NCBI RefSeq assembly: GCF_900461455.1
Contig: NZ_UGIA01000001.1
Location: 1,240,001 to 1,304,000, forward strand
DNA length: 64,000 nucleotides
DNA from: Helicobacter acinonychis
Lineage (GTDB): Bacteria > Campylobacterota > Campylobacteria > Campylobacterales > Helicobacteraceae
Direction: 5' to 3'
Shown here: piece by piece, positions 46,810-56,753 of the stretch
How the letters are laid out: every line of letters begins with the position of its first letter
Numbering within the stretch: the stretch's first letter is position 1
The notes under the pieces: model-generated
What the model saw: only the letters and a program-made list of their open reading frames with translations
Told to the model about the DNA's origin: nothing
Databases searched by the model: none
Made by a program: the position numbers and the translations under genes

Positions 46810-48120
46810 TTAAGGAAGGATTTTAGAATGCGTTTTAGCAATGATCAAAGGTTCAGCTTGTTTTAAAACACAATCTTTGGTGATACGCACTTCAGAGCCT
46901 TTAAGCTTGGGTAAATCAAACATAATATCCAAACAAAAATCTTCAATGATCGCTCTTAAGCCCCTAGCCCCAGTTTTTCTTTCTAGTGCGAGTTTAGCGA
47001 TTTCTTTAATCGCTTCTTCTTCAAAAATCAAATCCACTTCATCCATTTTGAAAAGCTGCTGGTATTGCTTGATGAGTGCGTTTTTAGGCTTTTGTAAAAT
47101 ATCTACCATCGCTTCTAAACTAATGCTATCTAGCGTGCTTAAAATAGGCAAACGGCCAATAAGCTCAGGGATAAGCCCATAACTAACCAAATCATGGGTT
47201 TGGACTAGATGCAAGATTGCTTCTTGCTCCTTTTTACTCATCTTTTCTTGGGTGAAGCCCAACACATTTTGCGTGGTGCGTTTTTTAATGATTTCAGCCA
47301 GTCCGTCAAACGCCCCTGCACAAATGAATAAAATATCGCTCGTGTCAATTTGAATGAAATTACCTTCAGGGTGCTTTCTTCCGCCTTTTGGGGGGATATT
47401 CACTAAAGAGCCTTCAACGATCTTTAACAACGCTTGCTGCACGCCCTCGCCAGAAACATCTCTGGTGATGGAGCGGTTTTCTGACAAGCGGCTGATTTTA
47501 TCAATCTCATCAATAAACACAATGCCTTTTTGAGCTTTTTGGACATTCCAATCGCTCGCCTGTAGCAATCTTGTAAGGATATTTTCCACATCTTCACCCA
47601 CATAACCCGCTTCAGTAAGGCTAGTCGCATCGCTAATGGCGATAGGAATATCCAAATGCTTGGCTAAAGTTTGTGCCATTAAAGTCTTTCCTGATCCTGT
47701 AGGTCCAATCAATAAGATATTAGACTTGCCCAACTCCACTTCTTCTAAATGCTCTAGCTCTAAATCGCTCTCTTGTTTGTTGAGTCTTTCTTTAAAAGAT
47801 AGGCGCTTGTAATGGTTATACACAGCCACAGAAAAAACCTTTTTGGCCTGCTCTTGCCCTATCACATAATTATCCAAAACCGCCTTAAGCTCTTTAGGGG
47901 CTGGAATGTGGGAGAGCAAAAACTCTTCTTCATAGGCATAGGCACTTGATTCCATTCTTCTAAATCTATCGTATTTATGCAATTCCCCATGCATCACATC
48001 AATGCAATATTCACACACGCACACATCTTTATTCAAGTTGCTCGCAAAGACAATACGGCGTTTTTTGGGATCTCTAGATTCTGGTTTTTTGCAAAAACTA
48101 CAATAAAGCGTTTCGTTCAT
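46810..48120 (-). CDS. clpX: ATP-dependent protease ATP-binding subunit ClpX
   Basis: Unfolds substrates for ClpP. 436 residues: N-terminal zinc-binding domain (CSFC and CEYC, with an unusually spaced CVCEYC), Walker [13 protein letters not shown] near residue 149, Walker [12 protein letters not shown] near 215, and IGRLPI near residue 340 followed by the small domain. It starts one base after the lpxA stop. Confidence 0.97.
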   Translation of the reverse strand: MNETLYCSFCKKPESRDPKKRRIVFASNLNKDVCVCEYCIDVMHGELHKYDRFRRMESSAYAYEEEFLLSHIPAPKELKAVLDNYVIGQEQAKKVFSVAVYNHYKRLSFKERLNKQESDLELEHLEEVELGKSNILLIGPTGSGKTLMAQTLAKHLDIPIAISDATSLTEAGYVGEDVENILTRLLQASDWNVQKAQKGIVFIDEIDKISRLSENRSITRDVSGEGVQQALLKIVEGSLVNIPPKGGRKHPEGNFIQIDTSDILFICAGAFDGLAEIIKKRTTQNVLGFTQEKMSKKEQEAILHLVQTHDLVSYGLIPELIGRLPILSTLDSISLEAMVDILQKPKNALIKQYQQLFKMDEVDLIFEEEAIKEIAKLALERKTGARGLRAIIEDFCLDIMFDLPKLKGSEVRITKDCVLKQAEPLIIAKTHSKILP

Positions 48121-48121
48121 T

Positions 48122-48934
48122 TTAATCCTCTTGTTTTTCTTCGCTAGAATATTCGCTTGATTTATACGCCACGCCCCTAGAACTCGCTAAAATAAAAGAG
48201 CAAATCTCTTCTACAATAGGGTTATTGGCATGCTCTTCTAACTCTAATTTAGCACTCTCTCGCAAGGAGAGAACAGGGCGAAACAGCCTTTTATAAAGTG
48301 CATGGATAAAATCAATATCCTTACTCTCTAGCAATTGGCGCATCCTGTGGCGGTTTAATCCCTTGATAAAAGCGCGATTGCCCTCTGCCAAGCAATAAGG
48401 TGGCACATCTTTGCCTAAAGCGCTCTTACCGGCTATCATAGATCCTTTAGCGATGCGCACAAATTGATGGATTGCAGTGAGACCGCCAATATTGACATAA
48501 TCGCCTACTTCAACATGCCCTGCTAAAGTTACGCCATTAGCCAAAATACAATGATTACCAATCACGCAATCATGCGCGACATGCACATAAGCCATGAGCA
48601 GGTTTTTATCCCCAATAATGGTTTTTTTAATCCCACCTTCAGTGCCAGGATTTATCATACAAAATTCACGGATGAGATTGTCTTCTCCAACAATCAGTTC
48701 GCTGTATTCGCCTTTATATTTTAAATCTTGAGGTTGTGTGCCTAAAACCACAAAAGGAAAAATTTCGGTATTTTTTCCAATGAAAGTATGCCCTTGTAAG
48801 GTTACATTGTTGTGGAGTTTCACGCCATCATCTAGTTTGATACCATCCCCAATCACGCAAAATTCCCCAATTTCTACGCCCTTACCAACCTCTGCTTTAG
48901 GAGAAATGATAGCCGTTTTTGCAATTTTACTCAT
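48122..48934 (-). CDS. lpxA: UDP-N-acetylglucosamine acyltransferase
   Basis: First step of lipid A synthesis. 270 residues forming a left-handed beta-helix of hexapeptide repeats (for example [15 protein letters not shown]), with the catalytic histidine in [14 protein letters not shown] near residue 125. ATG at 48934 lies two bases past the fabZ stop; the TTG at 48940 overlaps fabZ and is less likely. A standard fabZ-lpxA pairing of lipid A and fatty acid synthesis. Confidence 0.96.
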   Translation of the reverse strand: MSKIAKTAIISPKAEVGKGVEIGEFCVIGDGIKLDDGVKLHNNVTLQGHTFIGKNTEIFPFVVLGTQPQDLKYKGEYSELIVGEDNLIREFCMINPGTEGGIKKTIIGDKNLLMAYVHVAHDCVIGNHCILANGVTLAGHVEVGDYVNIGGLTAIHQFVRIAKGSMIAGKSALGKDVPPYCLAEGNRAFIKGLNRHRMRQLLESKDIDFIHALYKRLFRPVLSLRESAKLELEEHANNPIVEEICSFILASSRGVAYKSSEYSSEEKQED

Positions 48935-48936
48935 TT

Positions 48937-49413
48937 TCAATCTCTCTCTGCGATCATGGCTTTCAATTCGGCTTCAGCGACCACCTTGCCATCCACTTGA
49001 GCCGTGCCACCCACTTGCCAAATCATACCCTTATGTTTGAGGACTTCTAAATGGTATTCTAATTTATCGCCTGGGGTTACAGGAATACGGAATTTAACCT
49101 TATCAATAGTCATGAAATACACGATTTTTGTTTTCGCCATTTCAGGGTCAAACCCCCACAAGCTAGTGAAAGCTAAAAGCCCTCCGCTCTGCGCCATGCC
49201 CTCTACGATTAAAACGCCTGGGAAAATGGGCTTATTGGGGAAATGCCCATTAAACACATCTTCATTGAAAGTGATATTCTTATAGGCGACAATTTTTTTA
49301 TTGGCTTCTAACTCCACGACTCTATCCACTAATAACATGGGATAGCGGTGCGGTAAAATCTGTAAGATATGCTCTATAAAAAATTGAGATTGTGGGTTTT
49401 GGCTTGTTTCCAT
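48937..49413 (-). CDS. fabZ: 3-hydroxyacyl-ACP dehydratase
   Basis: Dehydrates 3-hydroxyacyl-ACP in fatty acid elongation. 158 residues, hot-dog fold; catalytic histidine in NGHFPNKPIFPG near residue 57 and glutamate in VLIVEGMAQSGG near 71; HRYPMLLVDRV near residue 22. AAGGAG lies ten bases before the ATG. First gene of fabZ-lpxA-clpX-mreB-mreC. Confidence 0.97.
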   Translation of the reverse strand: METSQNPQSQFFIEHILQILPHRYPMLLVDRVVELEANKKIVAYKNITFNEDVFNGHFPNKPIFPGVLIVEGMAQSGGLLAFTSLWGFDPEMAKTKIVYFMTIDKVKFRIPVTPGDKLEYHLEVLKHKGMIWQVGGTAQVDGKVVAEAELKAMIAERD

Positions 49414-49479
49414 GGAATACCAACTCCTTTTTGATTAAACTAATGATTTTAGCACCTGCTATTTTAAAAAATAACTGCT

Positions 49480-49485
49480 ATTATA
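49480..49485 (-). promoter_or_regulatory. -10 box of the fabZ-lpxA-clpX-mreBC string
   Basis: Minus-strand TATAAT with extended -10 (TGTGGTATAATAG), 66 bases before the fabZ ATG. No other strong -10 is seen before mreC, so it may serve five genes. Confidence 0.7.
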
Positions 49486-49583
49486 CCACAAGAAAACCGC
49501 TCGCTTTTGCAAAAACTCCCATGCATTAAAAATAAGTTTAAAAATGGCTTTTTAAGCATTATTTTATTTTGCATTTTCATGCA

Positions 49584-49985
49584 TCATTCATGCGTGTGGC
49601 TTAAAATATTTTCTCTTAAATGATAGTGTGGGTATTTGTTAGAATCCAAAACCACTTGCCCCATGAGTTGCTTATCAAAATTGAAAATTAAAGGGGCTAG
49701 ATAATTCACGGTGGAAAGCTCAATGGGGGTTTGAACGACCATAATATTAGCGACTAACACGCTCTTTGCCTCTTCTAATTCTAAAAGGATTTTTAAAGGG
49801 GTGGGCACTTCAAACTCGTATTTTCTTAAAGCAAAGGGATTGACAAGCGTGAAAGACACGACAGAATTCTCTTCTGCACTACTCAAACGCAAAAAGATTT
49901 CATCAATCTTTTGCAAACGCATTTTATGAATGGTTTCAAACCCCAATATAGGCACTTTCACATCAAAAAGCATAGGCGATTGCAT
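49584..49985 (-). CDS. fliW: Flagellar assembly factor FliW
   Basis: FliW binds flagellin and relieves or imposes CsrA control of flagellin mRNA. 133 residues; [14 protein letters not shown] and the central [19 protein letters not shown] with the NPF motif near residue 49 identify the family. H. pylori has two copies; from memory this is HP1377 (FliW2). Own promoter on the minus strand (TATAAT, 50073-50078). Confidence 0.88.
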
Positions 49986-50072
49986 TCCCTTTAAAAAAGC
50001 ACAAAATCCTCTCCTTAAAGAATAGAGACCGCCTTAAAACTAGCGCTCAATGATTTCTAAACTCAAATTCCT

Positions 50073-50078
50073 ATTATA
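50073..50078 (-). promoter_or_regulatory. -10 box of fliW
   Basis: Minus-strand TATAAT in TTTGATATAATAGG, 88 bases before the fliW ATG; divergent from the bamD promoter. Confidence 0.6.
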
Positions 50079-50118
50079 TCAAACAATTTTTATAAAATCA
50101 ATTTTTGCTAGTTTTGGG

Positions 50119-50124
50119 TATAAT
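50119..50124 (+). promoter_or_regulatory. -10 box of the bamD-lon-tyrA string
   Basis: TATAAT in TTTTGGGTATAATTTG, 59 bases before the bamD ATG. Confidence 0.7.
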
Positions 50125-50183
50125 TTGAAAAAGATAGGTTTAGCCTTTTAAACAATTCAAAAAACTTATACAAGATAGGTGGC

Positions 50184-50843
50184 ATGCATTTGAAACATTT
50201 TAAAACATTTCTTTTTATCATAATGGCAGTTATTGTGGTAAGCACAGGTTGTACGAATAAAAAGAAAAAAGATGAATACAACAAACCGGCGATCTTTTGG
50301 TATCAAGGGATTTTAAGAGAAATCCTTTTTGGCAATTTAGAAACAGCAGACAATTATTATTCTTCCTTACAAAGCGAACACATCAACTCCCCCCTTGTCC
50401 CAGAGGCCATGTTGGCTTTAGGGCAAGCACACATGAAAAAGAAAGAATATGTTTTGGCGTCTTTTTATTTTGATGAATATATCAAGCGCTTTGGGACGGA
50501 AGACAATGTGGATTATTTGACTTTTTTGAAACTGCAATCGCATTATTACGCTTTTAAAAACCACTCCAAAGACCAGGAATTTATCTCTAACTCCATTGTC
50601 AATTTGGGTGAATTTATAGAAAAATACCCTAACAGCCGCTACCGCCCTTATGTGGAATACATGCAAGTGAAATTTATTTTGGGGCAAAATGAGCTCAATC
50701 GTGCGATCGCAAATGTTTATAGGAAACGCCACAAACCTGAGGGCGTGAAACGCTATTTAGAAAGAGTGGATGAGACTTTAGAGAAAGAGACTAAACCCAA
50801 ACCATCACACATGCCTTGGTATGTGTTGATTTTTGATTGGTAG
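50184..50843 (+). CDS. bamD: Outer membrane assembly lipoprotein BamD (ComL)
   Basis: Essential lipoprotein partner of BamA in outer membrane protein insertion. Signal sequence with lipobox VSTGC (cysteine near residue 23), then TPR repeats: GNLETADNYYSSL near residue 51, MLALGQAHMKKKEYVLASFYFDEYIKRF near residue 72. 219 residues. AGGTGG precedes the ATG. lon follows after 40 bases. Confidence 0.94.
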   Translation: MHLKHFKTFLFIIMAVIVVSTGCTNKKKKDEYNKPAIFWYQGILREILFGNLETADNYYSSLQSEHINSPLVPEAMLALGQAHMKKKEYVLASFYFDEYIKRFGTEDNVDYLTFLKLQSHYYAFKNHSKDQEFISNSIVNLGEFIEKYPNSRYRPYVEYMQVKFILGQNELNRAIANVYRKRHKPEGVKRYLERVDETLEKETKPKPSHMPWYVLIFDW

Positions 50844-50883
50844 GATATTTCAAACCATACAAACCATAACAGAGAGATGAAAA

Positions 50884-53379
50884 ATGACTGAATATTTTCC
50901 TAGAATTCTGCCCGTGTTGGTAGAAGAAGACACTTTTTTATACCCCTTTATGATAGCCCCTATTTTTTTGCAAAATAATGCGAGTATCAAGGCGGTGGCT
51001 TACGCTAAAAGCAACAAATCATTAGTCTTTATTGCATGCCAAAAAGACAAATTGAACGACAATGAAGCCCCTTATTATGATGTGGGGGTGATTGGCTCTA
51101 TCATGCGCGAAGCGGACATGCCTAATGGACGCGTGAAATTGCTTTTTAATGGTATCGCTAAAGGGCGTATTTTAGAGCCCGCTAAAGAAAATGAGCAAGG
51201 CTTTTTGGAAGCTCAAATAAGCCCTATTGAATATTTAGAATACGATAAAGAAAACATTCAAGCTATCGTGGAAGTGTTGAAAGAAAAAGTGATCACTCTA
51301 GCGAATGTAAGCTCGCTCTTCCCCCCAGATTTGATCAAAGCTTTAGAAGACAATGACGATCCCAACCGCATCGCTGATTTAATCGCAGCGGCTTTGCGCT
51401 TGAAAAAAGATCAAGCGTATTCCCTTTTTGCTAACAACAACACCGAGCAACGCTTATTGGATTTGATTGATATTGTGATAGAAGAGACTAAAACCCAAAA
51501 ACTCCAAAAAGAAATCAAATCCAAAGTCCATCAAAAAATGGAGCAAGTCAATAAGGAATATTTCTTAAAAGAGCAGCTCAAACAAATCCAAAAAGAGCTT
51601 GGCACAGACAAGCAACGAGATGAGGATTTAAACCAATACTACCAAAAATTAGAAAGCATCAAGCCTTTTTTAAAAGAAGAAGCGTTTAAAGAAATCAAAA
51701 AACAAATTGACCGATTAAGCCGAACCCATGTGGATAGCTCTGATAGTGCGACTTTGCAAAGCTATATTGAAACTATGTTGGATGTGCCTTTTGGTCAATA
51801 TGGGAAAAAAGCGTTAGACATTAAGCATGTTAGAGAACAATTGAATAAGGATCATTATTCCTTGAAAAAACCTAAAGAGCGCATTGTGGAATACTTTGCC
51901 ACCATGCAGCTTTTAGAAATGCGCCAAAAGAAAAAACAAGAGCTACAACCAAACAAAAAAGACAAAACCAAAGGCACTATTTTGTGTTTTTATGGGCCTC
52001 CTGGCGTAGGTAAAACAAGCCTAGCCAATTCCATTGCTAAAGCGATAGAGCACCCATTAGTTCGGATCGCTTTAGGGGGATTAGAGGATGTGAATGAATT
52101 AAGAGGTCATCGGCGCACTTATGTAGGCTCAATGCCTGGGCGCATTGTCCAAGGGCTTATTGAAGCTAAAAAAATGGATCCGGTCATGGTTTTAGATGAA
52201 ATTGATAAAGTGGATAGGAGCGTTAGGGGTGATCCAACGAGCGCTTTGTTAGAGATTTTAGACCCTGAGCAAAATGTTGCTTTTAGGGATCATTATGCGA
52301 ATTTTAGCATTGATTTGTCGCAAGTGATTTTTATCGCCACCGCCAACAATGTGGATAGAATCCCAGCTCCTTTAAGAGACAGAATGGAATTTATTAGCGT
52401 GTCTAGCTACACGCCTAGTGAAAAAGAAGAAATCGCTAAAAACTACCTTATCCCCCAAGAATTAGAAAAGCATGCCTTAAAACCTAGCGAGGTTAAGATT
52501 AGCCAGGCGTGTTTGAAGCTCATTATTGAAAAATACACCAGAGAAGCGGGCGTTAGGGATTTACGAAGACAAATCGCAACGATTATGCGCAAGGTGGCTT
52601 TAAAATACCTAGAGGATAATCCGCACAAAAAAGGGCGAGCCAAAAAAGACGAAAATGAAGAAGATGAAAATAAAAAAGGCGAAAATAAAGATTTTTGTGT
52701 CTCTATCACGCCTAATAACCTTAAAGAGTATTTAGAACGCACGGTGTTTGAAATTGACCCCATAGATAAAGAAAATAAAATCGGTATTGTCAATGGCTTG
52801 GCATGGACGCCAGTAGGCGGCGATGTGCTTAAAATTGAAGCGCTTAAGATTAGGGGTAAAGGGGAATTGAAACTCACGGGAAGCTTAGGCGATGTGATGA
52901 AAGAATCCGCTTTGATCGCTTTTTCTGTCGTTAAAGTCTTGTTGGATGAAGAAAAATTAAAAGCCCCCAAAATCCCTAGCGAGACCCTTAAAGACACAGA
53001 GGGTAAGAAAAAGAAAAAAGCGCTTAAGGTTTATAACGCTTACGATTTGCATTTGCATGTCCCTGAAGGAGCCACGCCTAAAGATGGGCCAAGCGCTGGA
53101 ATCGCTATGGCGAGCGTGATTGCGAGTATTTTGTGCGACAAAGCCACAAGAAGCGATGTGGCAATGACGGGCGAACTGACTTTGAGTGGGGAAGTTTTAC
53201 CCATAGGAGGGTTGAAAGAAAAATTGATCGCTGCTTTTAAAGCCGGCATTAAAACCGCTCTCATTCCTGTCAAAAATTACGAAAGGGATTTAGATGAAAT
53301 CCCTGCTGAAGTGCTAGAGAATTTAAAAATCGTTGCGGTGAAAAACATCGCTGAAGTGTTGGAAAAAACCTTACTTTAA
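50884..53379 (+). CDS. lon: ATP-dependent Lon protease
   Basis: Degrades misfolded and regulatory proteins. 831 residues: N-terminal substrate domain, AAA+ domain with GPPGVGKTSLANS near residue 371 and VLDEIDKVDR near 437, and the protease domain with catalytic serine in DGPSAGIAMAS near 736 and lysine in GGLKEKLIAAFKAG near 779. A highly charged insert rich in Lys, Glu and Asp (about residues 580-602) lies between AAA+ and protease domains, and a second Lys run (EGKKKKKA) near 705; these are longer than in E. coli Lon. Confidence 0.97.
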   Translation: MTEYFPRILPVLVEEDTFLYPFMIAPIFLQNNASIKAVAYAKSNKSLVFIACQKDKLNDNEAPYYDVGVIGSIMREADMPNGRVKLLFNGIAKGRILEPAKENEQGFLEAQISPIEYLEYDKENIQAIVEVLKEKVITLANVSSLFPPDLIKALEDNDDPNRIADLIAAALRLKKDQAYSLFANNNTEQRLLDLIDIVIEETKTQKLQKEIKSKVHQKMEQVNKEYFLKEQLKQIQKELGTDKQRDEDLNQYYQKLESIKPFLKEEAFKEIKKQIDRLSRTHVDSSDSATLQSYIETMLDVPFGQYGKKALDIKHVREQLNKDHYSLKKPKERIVEYFATMQLLEMRQKKKQELQPNKKDKTKGTILCFYGPPGVGKTSLANSIAKAIEHPLVRIALGGLEDVNELRGHRRTYVGSMPGRIVQGLIEAKKMDPVMVLDEIDKVDRSVRGDPTSALLEILDPEQNVAFRDHYANFSIDLSQVIFIATANNVDRIPAPLRDRMEFISVSSYTPSEKEEIAKNYLIPQELEKHALKPSEVKISQACLKLIIEKYTREAGVRDLRRQIATIMRKVALKYLEDNPHKKGRAKKDENEEDENKKGENKDFCVSITPNNLKEYLERTVFEIDPIDKENKIGIVNGLAWTPVGGDVLKIEALKIRGKGELKLTGSLGDVMKESALIAFSVVKVLLDEEKLKAPKIPSETLKDTEGKKKKKALKVYNAYDLHLHVPEGATPKDGPSAGIAMASVIASILCDKATRSDVAMTGELTLSGEVLPIGGLKEKLIAAFKAGIKTALIPVKNYERDLDEIPAEVLENLKIVAVKNIAEVLEKTLL

Positions 53380-53380
53380 A

Positions 53381-54208
53381 ATGCAAGCCGGAATCATTGG
53401 TTTAGGGCTTATGGGAGGCAGTTTGGGATTGGCTTTGCAAGAATTAGGGCGTTTTAAAAGCGTTATAGGCTATGATCATAACGCCTTGCATGCTAAATTA
53501 GCCTTGACTTTGGGGCTTGTAGATGAATGTGTGGAATTTGAAAAGATTTTAGAATGCGATGTGATTTTTTTGGCCATTCCCGTTGAAGGCATTATTGAAT
53601 GTTTAAAAAAAATGACTTCCATTAAAAAAAACGCAACGATCATTGATTTAGGGGGCGCTAAAGCTCAAATCATTCACAATATCCCTAAAAGCATTCGTCA
53701 AAATTTTATCGCTGCACACCCTATGTGTGGGACAGAATTTTATGGCCCTAAAGCGAGCGTTAAGGGGTTGTATGAAAACGCTCTAGTGATATTGTGCGAT
53801 TTAGAAGATTCAGGGGTCAAGCAAGCAGAACTCGCTAAAGAAATCTTTCTAGGCATTAAAGCACGCCTGATTAAAATGAAATCTAACGAGCATGACACAC
53901 ATGTGGCTTATATTAGCCATTTACCCCATGTTTTGAGCTATGCGTTAGCCAATAGCGTTTTAAAGCAAAACGACCCAGAGATGATTCTATCTTTAGCGGG
54001 TGGGGGCTTTAGGGATATGAGTCGTTTGTCTAAAAGCTCGCCTTTAATGTGGAAGGATATTTTCAAACAAAATAGAGACAATGTCTTAGAAGCGATTCAA
54101 AAATGCGAAAAAGAAATCGCACAAGCTAAGGCTTGGATAGAAAATAACGATTATGAAAGCCTTGCAGAATGGATGGCACAAGCGAATAAACTCCAAGAAT
54201 TTATGTAG
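53381..54208 (+). CDS. tyrA: Prephenate dehydrogenase
   Basis: Oxidative decarboxylation of prephenate in tyrosine synthesis. 275 residues: NAD site GLGLMGGSLGLAL at the N-terminus, AHPMCGTEFYGPKAS near residue 113, HVAYISHLPHVLSYAL near residue 168. It starts one base after the lon stop, so expression is linked to lon and bamD. Confidence 0.95.
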   Translation: MQAGIIGLGLMGGSLGLALQELGRFKSVIGYDHNALHAKLALTLGLVDECVEFEKILECDVIFLAIPVEGIIECLKKMTSIKKNATIIDLGGAKAQIIHNIPKSIRQNFIAAHPMCGTEFYGPKASVKGLYENALVILCDLEDSGVKQAELAKEIFLGIKARLIKMKSNEHDTHVAYISHLPHVLSYALANSVLKQNDPEMILSLAGGGFRDMSRLSKSSPLMWKDIFKQNRDNVLEAIQKCEKEIAQAKAWIENNDYESLAEWMAQANKLQEFM

Positions 54209-54673
54209 AAAGCTTAATTTTTTACATAAACTCTATTTAATTAAAATTATAAAAGTAATCTTTATAGAGCCTTCTGAAAGCTTGTTCTAAAAACACAAAT
54301 TAGCCCTATGTTCCACACCTTCGTCTAAAATGTCATTCATTGAGACATCTTCTTTAGATTTTATCGTTTTTATTTTTTTTCGTATTTTTTCATATCAAAA
54401 TATTTTAAAAAGGTTATTAAAAAATTAAATTAAGCTTAAAGGGTGAATATTTACCAATTAACGCCGTAAAGACCCTAGCTTTAGGAGAAAATATCTCATG
54501 AAACTTACTGCAACCATTTGAATAACAAGCGCCAAATCCAACGAACCGCCCACATAAATATTATACGCTATTTGACTAGATCGCTAGCATCCATTTAAAA
54601 AGGAATAGATTGTTATATCAAAGCACTATGAGCATAGCATGGACTTTATAAATAAAGCGTCAAAACCATTATT
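54209..54673. other. 465-base spacer after tyrA, probably a rearrangement scar
   Basis: AT-rich sequence without a credible gene on either strand; the longest frames are under 20 codons (for example one of MKLTATI type after TTTAGGAG near 54495, and one of 17 codons on the minus strand near 54300). I see no RNA gene or repeat. It separates blocks that are far apart in 26695 as I recall. Confidence 0.5.
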
Positions 54674-55606
54674 TTAAGCTCCTAAAAGCTTCAAATAATA
54701 CTCATAAGCTTCTTTGATGCCTTGCTCTAAAGAGATTTCTAATTCCCATTTTAAAGCCTTTTGTTTGGAAATATCCATAAGTTTTTGCTGCATGCCCACC
54801 GGCTTAGACAAGTCTTTAACAAACACGCCTTTATAGTCTAAAACCTGAGCGACCATTTCATAATACTCTTCAATGCTATAATCCACGCCAGAGCCTACAT
54901 TCATCACGCTAGGGATTTGAGCGATATTATCATAAGCTAGAGCAATAAATCGGGCTAAATCTTTAGCGTTTAGATATTCTCTTCTAGCGGTTCCATCGCC
55001 CCACATCACAAAATTTTTTTCGCCCTTTAATTTGGCGGTGTGCATCCTAGAAATAAGCCCTGGTATCATGTGCGCTATTTTTTCTTCAAATTTGTCAAAC
55101 TCTCCATAAAGGTTGCAAGGCACTAAGGTTTTATAAAAAACGCCCTTTTCAGCGCTCACATATTCGCAATATTTCATCACAGAGAGTTTGGCTAAAGCGT
55201 AGCCTTCATTGGTTGGCTCTAAAGAGCCGTTTAACAAATCGCTCTCTTTTAAAGGGTTAGGGGCGAATTTAGGATAAGCACAAGAGCTCGCTAAATTGAT
55301 GGCTTTTTTGATACCCAAATCTAAAGCGCTAGAAAAGAGATACAAGCCCATGAGCAAGTTTTCAACCATGTAAGCTGAAAGATCGTTCATGTTAGCGACA
55401 ATGCCCCCCACTCTCCCAGCACAATGGATAATGCCTATCGGCTTGTATTCTTTCAAATAGGCTTGAACATTGTCTTTGTCTAGCAGGTTTAATTCGCTTC
55501 TTTTAGGGGTGAGTAAAGTGATATCAGGCTTATTTTTTTTAAAATACAACGCCGTGTTTTGCCCCACCATGCCATAGGCACCGGTGATTAAAATAATCTC
55601 ATTCAT
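54674..55606 (-). CDS. fcl: GDP-L-fucose synthase
   Basis: Epimerase-reductase that turns GDP-4-keto-6-deoxymannose into GDP-fucose, donor for the Lewis antigens of H. pylori LPS. 310 residues: NADP site [14 protein letters not shown] at the N-terminus, serine in LASSCAYP near residue 106, catalytic [13 protein letters not shown] near residue 138. Overlaps the gmd end by 8 bases. Called wbcJ or nolK in older annotations. Confidence 0.95.
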   Translation of the reverse strand: MNEIILITGAYGMVGQNTALYFKKNKPDITLLTPKRSELNLLDKDNVQAYLKEYKPIGIIHCAGRVGGIVANMNDLSAYMVENLLMGLYLFSSALDLGIKKAINLASSCAYPKFAPNPLKESDLLNGSLEPTNEGYALAKLSVMKYCEYVSAEKGVFYKTLVPCNLYGEFDKFEEKIAHMIPGLISRMHTAKLKGEKNFVMWGDGTARREYLNAKDLARFIALAYDNIAQIPSVMNVGSGVDYSIEEYYEMVAQVLDYKGVFVKDLSKPVGMQQKLMDISKQKALKWELEISLEQGIKEAYEYYLKLLGA

Positions 55607-56744
55607 AAAAATTCCTTAAAGTATAGCCCCCATCTTGTAAGTAAAAGTTTTTCTGGCATTCGCTTAAATCATGCTCTAACATGTCCTTAACCAACTCTTT
55701 CAAATCGTATTCTCTCACCCAGCCTAGCTCTTTCTCAGCCTTAGTGGGATCGCCTAAGAGCAAATCCACTTCAGTAGGCCTAAAGTAGCGTTCATCTATA
55801 CGCACCACGATTTTGCCTGTTTTTAAATGGCTTAAGTTTAGATTTAAAGTGTTCGCTCTTTTTTCATCAATACTTTCAATCAAACCAATTTCTTTAATCC
55901 CTGTATTTTGAAATTCTAAATTGATACCGATAAATTCAAAGCTCATTTTCACAAAATCGCGCACGCTTGTGGTTTTTCCTGTGGCGATCACATAGTCTTG
56001 CGGAGTGGGCGCTTGGAGCATTAAATGCATCATTTTCACATAATCTTTGGCATGCCCCCAGTCTCTTTTAGCATCTAAATTCCCTAAATACAAGCAATCC
56101 GTTAAATTATACGCTATCGCGCTTGCGGCTCGTGTGATTTTACGAGTGACAAAAGTTTCGCCTCTCACCCTACTTTCATGGTTAAAAAGAATGCCATTAA
56201 CCGCAAACAAGTTATAGGCTTCTCTGTAATTTTTAGTGATGTAAAAGGCATACATTTTAGCGACCGCATAGGGGCTTCGTGGGTTAAAGGGGGTGTTTTC
56301 ATTTTGTGGGGTTTCTAAGACCTCACCATACAATTCGCTCGTGCTGGCTTGGTAGAATCGTGTTTTATTTTCTAGCCCTAAAATCCGCATGGACTCTAAA
56401 ATCCTTAGCGTGCCAATACCATCAGCGTTAGCGGTGTATTCTGGGGTTTCAAAAGAGACTTTTACATGGCTTTGTGCGGCTAAATTATAAATCTCTGTAG
56501 GCTTTGTGGTGGCGATCAAATGGATAAGATTAGAGCTGTCTGTCATATCCCCATAGTGTAAGAAAAAACGCCTTTTGTGTTCGCTGTGCAAATCTTCATA
56601 CAGATGATCGATCCTAGAAGTGTTGATACTAGAAGAGCGCCTTTTTAGCCCATGCACTTCATAGCCTAAATTCAGCAAGTATTCAGTCAGATAGCTCCCA
56701 TCTTGACCGGTAACCCCAGTGATTAAAGCGATTTTTTCTTTCAT
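55599..56744 (-). CDS. gmd: GDP-mannose 4,6-dehydratase
   Basis: First committed step from GDP-mannose to GDP-fucose. 381 residues: [17 protein letters not shown] at the N-terminus, [16 protein letters not shown] near residue 134, catalytic [16 protein letters not shown] near residue 158. It lies 9 bases downstream of manC, and its product feeds the following fcl gene. Confidence 0.97.
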   Translation of the reverse strand: MKEKIALITGVTGQDGSYLTEYLLNLGYEVHGLKRRSSSINTSRIDHLYEDLHSEHKRRFFLHYGDMTDSSNLIHLIATTKPTEIYNLAAQSHVKVSFETPEYTANADGIGTLRILESMRILGLENKTRFYQASTSELYGEVLETPQNENTPFNPRSPYAVAKMYAFYITKNYREAYNLFAVNGILFNHESRVRGETFVTRKITRAASAIAYNLTDCLYLGNLDAKRDWGHAKDYVKMMHLMLQAPTPQDYVIATGKTTSVRDFVKMSFEFIGINLEFQNTGIKEIGLIESIDEKRANTLNLNLSHLKTGKIVVRIDERYFRPTEVDLLLGDPTKAEKELGWVREYDLKELVKDMLEHDLSECQKNFYLQDGGYTLRNFYE

Positions 56745-56753
56745 TATTGTCCT

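Noticed and set aside
47424-47630. Minus-strand 68-residue frame inside clpX
   Set aside because: It is on the same strand as clpX in another frame and is a shadow of that gene.
54480-54530. Short ORF MKLTATI after a TTTAGGAG as a leader peptide
   Set aside because: Seven codons with no attenuator structure downstream and the next gene on the other strand.
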